Assembly (NCBI GenBank): GCA_030424865.1
Contig: JAUHVR010000006.1
Coordinates: forward strand, 124,001-188,000
Direction of reading: 5' to 3'
Source of the DNA: Alphaproteobacteria bacterium
GTDB lineage: Bacteria > Pseudomonadota > Alphaproteobacteria > Rhodobacterales > Rhodobacteraceae
DNA: 64,000 nt
The notes beneath the pieces were generated by a model. The model saw nothing but the letters and a program-made list of their open reading frames with translations, had not been told where the DNA came from and did no database searches. Of this stretch, positions 44,470-52,699 are shown one piece after another (position 1 is the stretch's first letter; the number at the start of each line of letters is the position of its first letter). A program made the translations under genes and the position numbers.

Positions 44470-44652
44470 TCAGTCCAGCGCACGGGCCTCGTCAACCAGC
44501 ATGATCGGAATGCCATCGCGAATCGGAAAGGCCAGATTAGCGCGTGGGCTGACCAATTCCTGAGTGTCGAGGTTGTACTCCAGCGAGCCCTGCGTTTGCG
44601 GGCATATCAAGGCCTCGAGCATGCGGCGGTCAAATCCGAGCGGTTGGCTCAT
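44470..44652 (-). CDS. Trm112-family small protein
   Basis: This 60-residue protein has the Trm112-like order: [17 protein letters not shown] and a C-terminal [16 protein letters not shown]. Trm112 in eukaryotes activates methyltransferases; the bacterial forms are of unclear role. Only one cysteine is left of the zinc-binding positions. It overlaps the LON-domain gene by 4 bp. Confidence 0.85.
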   Translation of the reverse strand: MSQPLGFDRRMLEALICPQTQGSLEYNLDTQELVSPRANLAFPIRDGIPIMLVDEARALD

Positions 44653-45293
44653 TGCATCAGGTCCTCATCCGTTCCACCCAAAAGGGCGTATTCGATCAAT
44701 GTCACCAGCGTCTCGCGCCGGGTTGTCAGGGAAGGCGCCTCGAGCAGGGCCTGCTTTTCCTCGGGGTCGAATTCAAGAAGCATCGACAGAGAGTTGATCA
44801 GCAACTCGTCGTCCGCCTCTTTCAGGGTCTGCCAATCGGCCGACAGCTCGCGGGCCTCGAAATACCGTCCCAGCAGCTCCAGGAACGGGCCCCGGCAGAA
44901 TGCCTCGTCCGTTTCGCTGCCCTTCAGGTCGGCCTCGAACCCGTCCCAGCTGACTTCACACTGACGATAGGGCGTGAAGCCGGTGATCTCTTGCCGGATG
45001 CGAAACCGAGAGATGCCACTGAGGGTGATCATGTAGCGCCCGTCTTCGGTTTCCGAAAACTGGGTCACGCGCCCTGCGCAGCCGATGCGGTGCAGTCCGG
45101 GCCCGTCAAGGCCCGGCGGGCCGCCGGGCTGCACCATGCCGATCAGACGGTGATCCGTTTTCAACACATCGTCCAACATCGCCAGATAGCGTGGTTCAAA
45201 GATATGCAGCGGCAAACGCGCGCGCGGCAGCAACAAAGCCCCCGGCAGCGGAAAAACCGCAACCTTGTTCGGCAGATCGGGAATTCGGGTCAT
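44649..45293 (-). CDS. LON peptidase substrate-binding-domain protein
   Basis: This 214-residue protein contains only the N-terminal LON domain ([32 protein letters not shown], then [23 protein letters not shown]). It lacks the ATPase and protease parts of Lon, so it is not a protease by itself; the role is unknown. It lies between trxA and the Trm112-like gene, the usual alphaproteobacterial order. Confidence 0.92.
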   Translation of the reverse strand: MTRIPDLPNKVAVFPLPGALLLPRARLPLHIFEPRYLAMLDDVLKTDHRLIGMVQPGGPPGLDGPGLHRIGCAGRVTQFSETEDGRYMITLSGISRFRIRQEITGFTPYRQCEVSWDGFEADLKGSETDEAFCRGPFLELLGRYFEARELSADWQTLKEADDELLINSLSMLLEFDPEEKQALLEAPSLTTRRETLVTLIEYALLGGTDEDLMQ

Positions 45294-45319
45294 GCCTCTA
45301 ACCTAGACCTTGTCCGGTC

Positions 45320-46249
45320 TCAGGCAAATATCAGCGAGCTCAACTTTCGGCGGCCGTTCAGAACAACCGGATCGTTGGGCTTGAGCGCCTCGAAGATGGT
45401 GAAGAGCTGTGCCTTGGCGGCGCCGTCGTTCCATTCGCGGTCACGGCGGAAAAGCTCCAGCAGCTCGGTCACGGCGGCTTCGGCGTCGCCACCGGCATAG
45501 AGCGCCTGGGCCAGGTCAAAGCGGGCCTGCAGGTTGGCCGGATCCGCCTCGACCGCGCTGCGCAGCTCGGCCACCGGACCGGCGTCGGCGGCCTGCCGTG
45601 CCAGTTCCAGCTGGGCGCTGGCGGCCTCCAGTTCGGGGCTGTCCGAGATTTCCGCCGGGGCACCGTTCAGGATCGCTTCGGCCTGATCCAGATCGTCCAT
45701 CGCGATGTGAGACCGCACCAGACCGCCATAAGCGGCGGCGTTGGCCGGATCTTCGCCCAGAACTGCGGCAAAGGTCTGGGCGGCATCAACCGCGGCGCCG
45801 ACTTCGAGCATCTCTTCGGCAGCGGCGACAGCGTCGTCGAGCCCGCCACTGGCGTCCCCGCCCGAAGCGGCAACGATGCGGTCGATAAAGGCCTTGATCT
45901 CGGACGGGGGCACCGCGCCCTGGAACATGTCGACCGGGCGGCCCTGGTAAAAGGCGACAACAGTCGGGATCGATTGCAGGGGCAGACCCTGCTGGGCAAG
46001 CGCCTGCGCCAGCATCTGGTTCTCGTCAACGTTGACCTTGGCCATGCGCACCGCACCGCGGGCGGCCGTCACGGCCTCTTCCAGTTGCGGGCCCAGCGTC
46101 TTGCAAGGGCCACACCAGGGTGCCCAGAAATCTACGATCACCGGGACCGTCTGGCTGGCCTCGACCACCTCGGCCATGAAGTTTGCCTCGGATACGTCCT
46201 TGATCAGGTCTGCTGCCGGGGTTGCCGCCGCGCCGCCAAGTTCCAACAT
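45320..46249 (-). CDS. cnoX: Thioredoxin-domain co-chaperone (CnoX/YbbN-type)
   Basis: The first 120 residues are a thioredoxin fold with WAPWCGPCKTL; the remaining 190 residues are TPR-like helices (ALAGDAEAAVTELLELFRRDREW). CnoX protects proteins from oxidation and passes them to chaperonins. The 309-residue length and helical tail separate it from plain thioredoxin TrxA. It is divergent from the DUF6653 gene. Confidence 0.9.
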   Translation of the reverse strand: MLELGGAAATPAADLIKDVSEANFMAEVVEASQTVPVIVDFWAPWCGPCKTLGPQLEEAVTAARGAVRMAKVNVDENQMLAQALAQQGLPLQSIPTVVAFYQGRPVDMFQGAVPPSEIKAFIDRIVAASGGDASGGLDDAVAAAEEMLEVGAAVDAAQTFAAVLGEDPANAAAYGGLVRSHIAMDDLDQAEAILNGAPAEISDSPELEAASAQLELARQAADAGPVAELRSAVEADPANLQARFDLAQALYAGGDAEAAVTELLELFRRDREWNDGAAKAQLFTIFEALKPNDPVVLNGRRKLSSLIFA

Positions 46250-46346
46250 GTGCTTTTATCCCAAAATGCCGTTTGGCCTTATATGGACCCATGGGTTGCC
46301 TGTGCCAACCCTTGCAGGGCGCGTGATTGGCCCCCACTTTGCCTGT

Positions 46347-46853
46347 ATGGATGTTTTTGCCGCCTCGGAACGCGTCATGGGCATGGACGAGGCCACCTGG
46401 ACCCGTCATGCCAACCCGCTGAGCGTCTATTCACGCTTCAGCATCCTGCCGCTTTTCTGCCTTGCGATCTGGAGTCGCGAGTGGCTGGGGATCTGGGCGT
46501 TGGTGCCTGTGGCGCTGGTCGTCTTCTGGACCTGGGTCAACCCAAGGCTCTTTGCCGCGCCCGCAAGAACCGACACCTGGGCGGGCAGGGGCGTCTTTGG
46601 CGAACGGGTGTTCCTGAACCGCGGGCAGGTGCCGATCCCCGAGCATCACCTGCGTTGGGGCTATGGCCTGTCGATTGCGGCGGGGCTGGGCGTGCTGCCG
46701 CTGATCTGGGGGCTCTGGGCGCTCAGCCTGCCCTGGGTGATCACCGGGCTGGCGCTGTCGATGGGCGCCAAGATGTGGTTCGTCGACCGGATGACGTTTC
46801 TGTATGACGAGATGAAAGAGGCGCATCCGGACTACGCGTCCTGGATGCGCTGA
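46347..46853 (+). CDS. DUF6653-like membrane protein
   Basis: This 168-residue protein begins MDVFAASERVMGMDEATWTRHANPLSVYSRF and has about four hydrophobic segments (ILPLFCLAIWSREWLGIWALVPVALVVFW and GLGVLPLIWGLWALSLPWVITGLAL). I recall this family as DUF6653, without a known function. The ATG at 46347 fits the family start; in-frame upstream ATGs would add sequence that runs back into the cnoX gene. Confidence 0.75.
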   Translation: MDVFAASERVMGMDEATWTRHANPLSVYSRFSILPLFCLAIWSREWLGIWALVPVALVVFWTWVNPRLFAAPARTDTWAGRGVFGERVFLNRGQVPIPEHHLRWGYGLSIAAGLGVLPLIWGLWALSLPWVITGLALSMGAKMWFVDRMTFLYDEMKEAHPDYASWMR

Positions 46854-46857
46854 CCCT

Positions 46858-47646
46858 TTACAGATCGAAAGTGGCAAAAACCGGCGCGTGGTCGCTGGGT
46901 TTTTCCCACCCACGCGCGTCGCGCAGGATGCGGCTGGAATGCGCGGCACCTGCGATGTCGGGTGTGGCCCAGACATGGTCCAGTCGGCGGCCCTTGTCCG
47001 CGGCGTCCCAATCGCGGGCGCGGTAGCTCCACCAGCTGTACAGCAACCCCTCGGGGATGTCGGCGCGGGTCACGTCGACCCATTTCCCTGCATCCATCAC
47101 CTGGGCCATATGCTCGACCTCGATAGGGGTGTGGCTGACCACCTTGAGCATCTTCTTGTGGTCCCAGACATCGTCTTCGCGCGGAGCGATGTTCAGATCG
47201 CCGACCAGAATCGCCTTCTCGGGCGTTTCCGCGTGAAACCAGTCGCGCATGTCGGTCAGGTAGTCGAGCTTTTGTCCAAACTTCACGTTCTTTTCGCGGT
47301 CCGGCGCGTCACCACCTGCGGGGACATAGAAGTTGTGGATCGTCACGCCGTTTTCCAGCCGCCCCGCCACATGGCGGGCATGGCCCAGACCGGCGAAATC
47401 CTTGTCGCCCGCATCCTCGATCGGCAGCTTCGACAGGATCGCCACGCCGTTGTAGCCCTTTTCGCCGCGCGCGACCATGTGGCGATAGCCGAGGGCCTCG
47501 AAGACTTCGACCGGGATCTTGGGCACCGGCGACTTGCATTCCTGCAAACACAGCACGTCGGGGGCCTCTTCGGTCAAAAGCTTCGACACCAGATTGGCGC
47601 GCAGACGGACCGAGTTGATGTTCCAGGTGGCAAGGGTGAAGGACAT
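46858..47646 (-). CDS. xth: Exodeoxyribonuclease III
   Basis: Exonuclease III cuts abasic sites and degrades 3' ends during base-excision repair. The 262-residue EEP-fold protein has ATWNINSVRLR, CLQECKSP, the GYNGVAILSK loop, LVGDLNIAPREDD and SDHAPV, so the metal- and catalytic-site residues are intact. It is separate from the response regulator by a 226-bp region that contains the candidate small RNA. Confidence 0.97.
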   Translation of the reverse strand: MSFTLATWNINSVRLRANLVSKLLTEEAPDVLCLQECKSPVPKIPVEVFEALGYRHMVARGEKGYNGVAILSKLPIEDAGDKDFAGLGHARHVAGRLENGVTIHNFYVPAGGDAPDREKNVKFGQKLDYLTDMRDWFHAETPEKAILVGDLNIAPREDDVWDHKKMLKVVSHTPIEVEHMAQVMDAGKWVDVTRADIPEGLLYSWWSYRARDWDAADKGRRLDHVWATPDIAGAAHSSRILRDARGWEKPSDHAPVFATFDL

Positions 47647-47730
47647 GCGAGGCTCCGATTTCGTGTGCCGCGCAAAACTGCCGGGAACGCAGGCCACGTG
47701 CAACCCGAAGTCTGTGCAAAAGACCCGCGC

Positions 47731-47759
47731 AAAAAAAGACCCGGGTCGATGCCCGGGTC
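47731..47759 (-). terminator. Rho-independent terminator (minus strand)
   Basis: An 8-bp perfect stem, GACCCGGG and CCCGGGTC with a 6-base loop, is followed on the minus strand by seven T's. It is one of the strongest terminators in the window and lies 85 bp before the xth ATG. Confidence 0.9.
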
Positions 47760-47808
47760 AGTCCAACAGGGAGGTGCATGTGATGACCCGCACATGCGAC
47801 GGGGTGCT
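47731..47808 (-). ncRNA. Candidate 78-nt small RNA with Fnr-type promoter
   Basis: The minus strand has an Fnr-type box (47842-47855), a TTTAAG -10-like element at 47815-47820 and an expected start near 47808. The transcript would contain a first hairpin (GCATGTG/CACATGC, 47776-47797), an unpaired stretch with CCTCCC, able to pair with Shine-Dalgarno sequences, and a strong terminator stem with a U-run. It has no plausible ORF. The organisation is that of a trans-acting small RNA. The alternative is that these are just the terminator of the regulator gene and an unrelated downstream hairpin. Confidence 0.5.
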
Positions 47809-47825
47809 TACGAACTTAAAAGGTG

Positions 47826-47866
47826 CCTGCCGAATACGACTTTGATTCATGTCAAAGTCTGGCAGG
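47826..47866 (-). terminator. Composite hairpin after the response-regulator gene
   Basis: The outer arms CCTGCC (47826-47831) and GGCAGG (47861-47866) and the inner 8-bp perfect stem GACTTTGA/TCAAAGTC fold into one structure 7 bases after the regulator stop; TTTT follows on the minus strand at 47818-47821. It probably ends the regulator mRNA. The inner stem coincides with the Fnr-type box. Confidence 0.6.
47842..47855. promoter_or_regulatory. Fnr-type box TTGAT-N4-GTCAA
   Basis: TTGATTCATGTCAA matches the Fnr/FnrL consensus (TTGAY-N4-RTCAA) in both half-sites. Its centre (47848.5) is about 41 bases upstream of the likely small-RNA start at 47808, the class II activator position. The same bases form the loop-proximal stem of the hairpin above, so chance palindromy is possible. 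Confidence 0.45.
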
Positions 47867-47872
47867 AAATCT

Positions 47873-48559
47873 CTACGACACCAAACGATACCCGCCGGAT
47901 TCGGTCACAAGAAGGCGCGCATTGGACGGATCTGGTTCAATTTTTTGCCGAAGACGGTAAATATGCGTCTCCAACGTGTGGGTTGTGACCCCGGCGTTAT
48001 AGCCCCAGACCTCGTGCAGCAGCACGTCGCGGGCCACCACGCCATCGTTCGAGCGGTAGAGAAACTTGAGGATGTTCGTCTCTTTCTCGGTCAGGCGGAT
48101 TTTGCGATCATCCTCGGTGCTCAGCAGCTTCATCGAGGGTTTGAAAGTGTACGGCCCAAGCGTGAACACGGCGTCTTCGGACTGTTCATGCTGGCGCAAC
48201 TGGGCGCGGATACGGGCCAGAAGGACCGGGAACTTGAAGGGCTTGGTGACATAGTCATTGGCACCTGCGTCCAGGCCCAGGATGGTGTCGGCATCGGTGT
48301 CATGGCCGGTCAGCATCAGGATCGGAGATTTCACACCCTGCTTGCGCATGATCCGGCACAGCTCGCGTCCGTCGGTATCGGGCAGGCCGACGTCCAGGAT
48401 GATCAGGTCATAGTTCTGTTCCTTGACCCGCGACATGGCCCCGGCGCCGTTGTCGGCCTCGAACACCTCGAAGTCCTCGGTCATGATCAGCTGCTCGGCA
48501 AGCGCCTCGCGCAGGTCGTCGTCGTCATCCACCAGAAGGATATTTTTGAGCTGGGCCAT
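47873..48559 (-). CDS. OmpR-family response regulator
   Basis: This 228-residue protein has a receiver domain (ILLVDDDDDLREAL, phospho-acceptor Asp in LIILDVGLPDTDGREL, LMLTGHDT, KPF lysine) and a C-terminal winged-helix domain (RLTEKETNILKFLYRSNDG, THTLETHIYRLRQKI). It is a DNA-binding transcription factor activated by phosphorylation. No sensor kinase gene is adjacent, so the partner and regulon are unknown. AAGGAG precedes the ATG at 48559. It is divergent from ribA over 152 bp. Confidence 0.93.
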   Translation of the reverse strand: MAQLKNILLVDDDDDLREALAEQLIMTEDFEVFEADNGAGAMSRVKEQNYDLIILDVGLPDTDGRELCRIMRKQGVKSPILMLTGHDTDADTILGLDAGANDYVTKPFKFPVLLARIRAQLRQHEQSEDAVFTLGPYTFKPSMKLLSTEDDRKIRLTEKETNILKFLYRSNDGVVARDVLLHEVWGYNAGVTTHTLETHIYRLRQKIEPDPSNARLLVTESGGYRLVS

Positions 48560-48711
48560 TCGGTCATCTCCTTGCGTTTCAGCCCAAGATGTGGGCACTG
48601 TCCCAATCCTCAAGATTTGCTGCAATACATTCACGGGCTCGTGTTCGGACGTGGCAATTGTTACGAAAAAACCGCAGAATGTTGCAGACTTCCGTTGGAC
48701 AGACCCGGGCT

Positions 48712-49800
48712 ATGATCTTTTCTCCTGACCTTGTGGAAATCCTGGCGCGGGTGCGATCCGACCTGCGGATGGGCGTTCCCGCGGTGCTGACGGGTGCGCA
48801 AGATGCGCTGATCCTGGCGGTTGAAACACTGGACGATCGCCGTCTGAAACCGCTGCTTGAGATGAACGCCGCCACGGATCTGGTGGTCACCGGCCGCCGG
48901 GCCGAGACCCTGAAAGCGCGCGCCTATGACGGCGACGTGGCCCGGATCGTTCTGCCCAAGGACGCACGGCTGGACTGGATCCAGGGGATTGCTGACCCGG
49001 CAGATGACCTGATGAAGCCGATGAAGGGCCCCCTGGAAACCCGCCGGGACGGAGACGCGCGCCTGCACCGCATCGCCATCGCCATCGCCAAATCCGCGCG
49101 GCTTTTACCTGCCGTCATCGTTGCACCCCTTTGGGACGGGGTCGCGTTTGCACAGGCCAACAACCTGACCGCCATCGTCGCGGATGACGTCGAGCCGCAG
49201 CTGGGCGCACTCAGCCCGATGGCGCGTGTCGTTGCCGCCCGCGTGCCGCTGCGCGCCGCAGAACACGCGCGTGTGCATGTCTTTCGTCCGCAGGACGGCG
49301 GGGAAGAGCACTACGCCATCGAGGTCGGCCGCCCCGATCCCGAAGCGCCGGTTCTGGCGCGTCTGCACTCGGCCTGTTTCACCGGGGACATTCTGGGCAG
49401 CATGAAATGTGATTGCGGGCCCCAGCTGAACGCGGCGCTAAACCAGATGGGCACCGAGGGGTCCGGTATCCTGCTTTACCTGAACCAAGAGGGGCGCGGT
49501 ATTGGTCTGGCAAACAAGATGCGCGCCTATTCGTTGCAGGATCAGGGCTTTGACACGGTCGAGGCCAACCACCGCCTGGGGTTCGAGGATGATGAGCGGG
49601 ATTTTCGCATCGGGTCCGAGATCCTGCGCCGCATGGGGATCGGCCAGGTGCGGCTGATGACCAACAACCCCAACAAGATCGCGATGATGGAGGCGTGCGG
49701 CATCGCGGTCACCGAACGGGTGCCCCTGAAAGTCGGGGAAACCCCGCACAACGCGAATTACCTGGCGACCAAGTCGCGGAAATCCGGCCACCTGTTGTGA
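48712..49800 (+). CDS. ribA: GTP cyclohydrolase II with N-terminal extension
   Basis: The C-terminal 200 residues are RibA, which opens the GTP imidazole ring in the first riboflavin step. They include the zinc cysteines in HSACFTGDILGSMKCDCG, LYLNQEGRGIGLANKMRAY and RLMTNNPNKI. The first 150 residues (MIFSPDLVEILARVRSDLRMGVPAVLTGAQDALILAVETL) are not the DHBP synthase of bifunctional RibBA and have no obvious motif; alphaproteobacterial RibA often has such an extension. It overlaps the L,D-transpeptidase start (GTGA). Confidence 0.93.
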   Translation: MIFSPDLVEILARVRSDLRMGVPAVLTGAQDALILAVETLDDRRLKPLLEMNAATDLVVTGRRAETLKARAYDGDVARIVLPKDARLDWIQGIADPADDLMKPMKGPLETRRDGDARLHRIAIAIAKSARLLPAVIVAPLWDGVAFAQANNLTAIVADDVEPQLGALSPMARVVAARVPLRAAEHARVHVFRPQDGGEEHYAIEVGRPDPEAPVLARLHSACFTGDILGSMKCDCGPQLNAALNQMGTEGSGILLYLNQEGRGIGLANKMRAYSLQDQGFDTVEANHRLGFEDDERDFRIGSEILRRMGIGQVRLMTNNPNKIAMMEACGIAVTERVPLKVGETPHNANYLATKSRKSGHLL

Positions 49801-50303
49801 CGGCAGAACTGGTCCTGACCCCGACCTGTCTGCGCCTTGGCGCGCGGCGCTGGCCCTGCACCATCGGACGCGGAGGCATCCGGGCCGACAAACGCGAAGG
49901 CGACGGGGCCACACCCGTCGGGCGGCATCACATCGTCGGCCTGCTGTATCGGCCTGACCGCATGGCGCCACCCGTTGCCTGGGCGCAGCCGATCCGGCCC
50001 GGCGACCTGTGGTCGGATGATGCCTCTCGATCCGACTACAACCAGATGGTCCGTGCGCCGTATTCTGGCAGTCACGAAGCGCTGTGCCGTGCTGATCGGC
50101 TGTATGATCTGGTGCTGGTGACAGATTGGAACTGGCCGCGCGCCACGCCCGGTCGGGGCTCGGCCATCTTCCTGCATCGCTGGCGTCGCCCCGGTTTCCC
50201 GACCGAAGGTTGCATCGCGCTGCGCCCTGATCATCTGCTTCAACTGGTGCGCGCAATTGCGCCGGGGCAACCCCTGATCGTGCCGCAGGCGCTGGCGCGC
50301 TAG
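49797..50303 (+). CDS. L,D-transpeptidase-family protein
   Basis: This 168-residue YkuD-type protein has the catalytic His in IFLHRW and the active-site TEGCIAL with the nucleophilic Cys; the usual Ser before Gly-Cys is Thr-Glu here. It probably cross-links or anchors at peptidoglycan, but no signal peptide is visible, so it may be a cytoplasmic or otherwise exported variant. The GTG start overlaps the ribA stop. Its stop overlaps that of yggS (TAG in both directions). Confidence 0.8.
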   Translation: MTAELVLTPTCLRLGARRWPCTIGRGGIRADKREGDGATPVGRHHIVGLLYRPDRMAPPVAWAQPIRPGDLWSDDASRSDYNQMVRAPYSGSHEALCRADRLYDLVLVTDWNWPRATPGRGSAIFLHRWRRPGFPTEGCIALRPDHLLQLVRAIAPGQPLIVPQALAR

Positions 50304-50956
50304 GCCGGTTTCACGCGCTCGCCAAAGATCGCCGAGCCGACCCGCACGTGGGTCGCGCCAAAGGCAATTGCCTGTTCAAAATCGCTGCTCATCCCCATCG
50401 ACAGCCCCGTCAGACCATTGCGCGCCGCGATCTTGGCCAGCAGGGCAAAATGCAGCGAAGGGGTCTCTTCGACCGGGGGGATGCACATCAGCCCGACAAC
50501 GGGCAGGTCCAATGCGCGGCACTCAGCGACAAAGCCGTCGGCTTCGGCGGGCAGAATACCCGCCTTTTGCGGTTCTTCACCGGTGTTGACCTGAATGAAC
50601 AGCTTGGGGCAGTGCCCCAGGTCCTGGGCCAGCCGCGCCAATGTCTGCGCAAGCTTCGGGCGGTCAAGCGAATGGATCGCCGTGACCAGCTCCATGGCCT
50701 GCCGCGCCTTGTTGGTCTGCAGCGGGCCGATCAGATGCACCTTGGCGTCCGGAAACCGTTCCTGCAGTGCGGGCCATTTGCCAGCGGCCTCTTGCACCCG
50801 GTTTTCGCCAAAAAGCCGGTGCCCCTGATCCAGAACGGCCTCAACCCGGCCGATGGGTTGCACCTTGGAAACAGCGATAAGGTCGATGGAGGTCGGATCG
50901 CGGCCCGCGTCCGTTGCGGCCTTGGTGATACGATCCGTGATGTCCTGAAGCCCCAT
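50300..50956 (-). CDS. yggS: YggS-family PLP homeostasis protein
   Basis: This 218-residue PLP-binding protein has the cofactor lysine in LIAVSKVQP, the LFGENRVQEAAGKW loop, HLIGPLQTNK and GLSMGMSSDFEQAI near the C-terminus. The family stores and balances pyridoxal phosphate and has no known catalytic activity. It is convergent with the L,D-transpeptidase gene. Confidence 0.95.
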   Translation of the reverse strand: MGLQDITDRITKAATDAGRDPTSIDLIAVSKVQPIGRVEAVLDQGHRLFGENRVQEAAGKWPALQERFPDAKVHLIGPLQTNKARQAMELVTAIHSLDRPKLAQTLARLAQDLGHCPKLFIQVNTGEEPQKAGILPAEADGFVAECRALDLPVVGLMCIPPVEETPSLHFALLAKIAARNGLTGLSMGMSSDFEQAIAFGATHVRVGSAIFGERVKPA

Positions 50957-51044
50957 GGCGGTCCAGCCCCTTGTCTAGCTGACCATCGCGGGCGCAACGG
51001 TCCTTGGTTCAGGACGAGGGCTATCGCAGGGCCGCACAAAAGAA

Positions 51045-51068
51045 AAGAGCGGGCAAATGCCCGCTCTT
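51045..51068 (-). terminator. Terminator of the porin gene
   Basis: The 10-bp perfect stem AAGAGCGGGC/GCCCGCTCTT has a 4-base loop and, on the minus strand, is followed by TTCTTTTG. It lies 29 bp after the porin stop. Confidence 0.9.
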
Positions 51069-51096
51069 CCCTTTTCCGATATTGGAAACGTCGTGA

Positions 51097-51924
51097 TTAG
51101 AACGACGCTGCAACACCCAGGTAGAAGCTGTCGTCGTACTTGACACCAGCAACTGCCGACAGGCCGCCGCCCAGGTCGTACGAACCGGCCAGTTCCCACT
51201 CGTCGTCCTGGTCGGTGCTTGCGGCGATGGACAGACCATTTTCCGCGTAAGCAACGCTGATTTCCCAGTCGTCGTTGTCGATGTTGAATTCTGCACCAAC
51301 GGTCACAGCATTGAACGTTGCCGAACCACCGATGGTGGTTTCTGCCGGCAGGAAGTCATGCGCAACGAAGAACGAGTAGTTGTTCATCGCGTACATCAGG
51401 TGCAGTTCCATGTTGTCTGCCAGGTCGTTGCCTGTCAGAGTCCCGGTGAAACCACCCGTGGTGTACGCCAGCTTGTACGAGAACTCCGAAGCAGCTGCTT
51501 CTGCGTCCATGGTCAGCGACATCATGAAGCCAGCTTTGGAGAAGTCGAACTGGATGTCGTGATCGTCCGAAACGCCGTCATCGTACAGATCGTCTTTGCC
51601 GTCATCGTCGAACGACAGCTTGGCGCCGCCGAATGCCAGCCAGAAGTCACCAAAGCCAACGCCACCTTTGGTGCCGTCGTCTTCGAAGTCGCCGATGTCG
51701 TATTTACGGCCAGCGTCGATGTCGATCTTTGCGCCGAAGGTCAGACCGTTGTCGGCTTCACCCGACATCAGAACGTCCAGTTCAGCGAAGCCATAGATGA
51801 ACGCGTCTGCGCCAGCTTCCGAAGCAACACCTGCGCCACCGGTGGCTGCAAAGTCGATCTCACCGGCTGCTGCAATGCCAGCCGACGCTACGAGCGCGGT
51901 GGTTGCAAAAAGCACTTTTTTCAT
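51097..51924 (-). CDS. Outer-membrane porin
   Basis: This 275-residue protein has a signal peptide (MKKVLFATTALVASAGIAAA) and a beta-barrel pattern that ends in a terminal aromatic (YDDSFYLGVAASF), characteristic of outer-membrane porins. It is strongly acidic; a stretch with FDDDGKDD and YDDGVSDDHD would face the loops. The ATG at 51924 follows a GAGG site by a few bases. It is divergent from the DUF3576 gene, with a weak promoter-like pair (TTGCAA-N18-CATAGA) in the 265-bp gap. Confidence 0.93.
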   Translation of the reverse strand: MKKVLFATTALVASAGIAAAGEIDFAATGGAGVASEAGADAFIYGFAELDVLMSGEADNGLTFGAKIDIDAGRKYDIGDFEDDGTKGGVGFGDFWLAFGGAKLSFDDDGKDDLYDDGVSDDHDIQFDFSKAGFMMSLTMDAEAAASEFSYKLAYTTGGFTGTLTGNDLADNMELHLMYAMNNYSFFVAHDFLPAETTIGGSATFNAVTVGAEFNIDNDDWEISVAYAENGLSIAASTDQDDEWELAGSYDLGGGLSAVAGVKYDDSFYLGVAASF

Positions 51925-52189
51925 TGTTTCCCTCATGTGTTCGTAAGGCACGTACCAATCCGGTCGCCCGGTTTTGATGCAGCTTCTATGCGCTCTCGAC
52001 GTGGGGGTTTGCAAGCAAGGCCAAAAGTGGGCCTAGAACAAGCTTTTCAGTGATGCGCTTTTGTCACAAGTCCCAAAGGGGGCGGAAGTCTGCCGGAATG
52101 CTACATTTTCCGGGAAATCTGTCACTTGCCGTGCCGCCATGTGCCAGTTATTGAAGCTGTTGATGAATTTCTGGCGGGAGCCTGACCCA

Positions 52190-52693
52190 ATGCCCCTATC
52201 TCGGATTGCCCTGACGACGGTACTTGCAGTGACTTTGGTGGTGACGGCGGCTTGTGGAACACGCGAGCCGCGGCAACGGGTCGAGACGCCTTCTGCAGAC
52301 GAAATATGGGATGAAATCCTTTATGATCAGGAGAATAGACAGCGTCCACGGTCCAGGCTGCGCGATCTGCTGAGACCCGCCGAGGATTCCGGCCGTGTTG
52401 GCGCCGTGAACAAGTACCTGTGGAATGCATCGCTTGAAGTGCTGGATTTCCTGCCGATCCAATCGGTCGATCCGTTCACTGGCGTGATCACGACGGGATT
52501 TGGCACGCCGCCTGGCGGCGCGCGCGCCTATCGTGCGACGATTGTGATTTCTGACCCGGCGCTCGAGGCGCGGTCGTTGAATGTGGCGCTTGTGACCAAG
52601 GGTGGTCCGGCAAATGCGGCCACCGTTCGTGCAATCGAAGACGCGATTCTGACCCGGGCGCGCCTGTTGCGCCAGCAAGATTCCCGCCTCTGA
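52190..52693 (+). CDS. DUF3576 lipoprotein
   Basis: This 167-residue protein has a lipoprotein signal (MPLSRIALTTVLAVTLVVTAAC) and the DUF3576 region (EIWDEILYDQENRQRPRSRLRDLL, VNKYLWNASLEVLDFLPIQSVDPFTGVITTGFG). The family is anchored in the envelope but of unknown role. The ATG at 52190 is preceded by GGGAG. In related genomes it usually lies next to leuS; here leuS is 7 kb away and in the opposite direction. Confidence 0.9.
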   Translation: MPLSRIALTTVLAVTLVVTAACGTREPRQRVETPSADEIWDEILYDQENRQRPRSRLRDLLRPAEDSGRVGAVNKYLWNASLEVLDFLPIQSVDPFTGVITTGFGTPPGGARAYRATIVISDPALEARSLNVALVTKGGPANAATVRAIEDAILTRARLLRQQDSRL

Positions 52694-52699
52694 CGCAGC

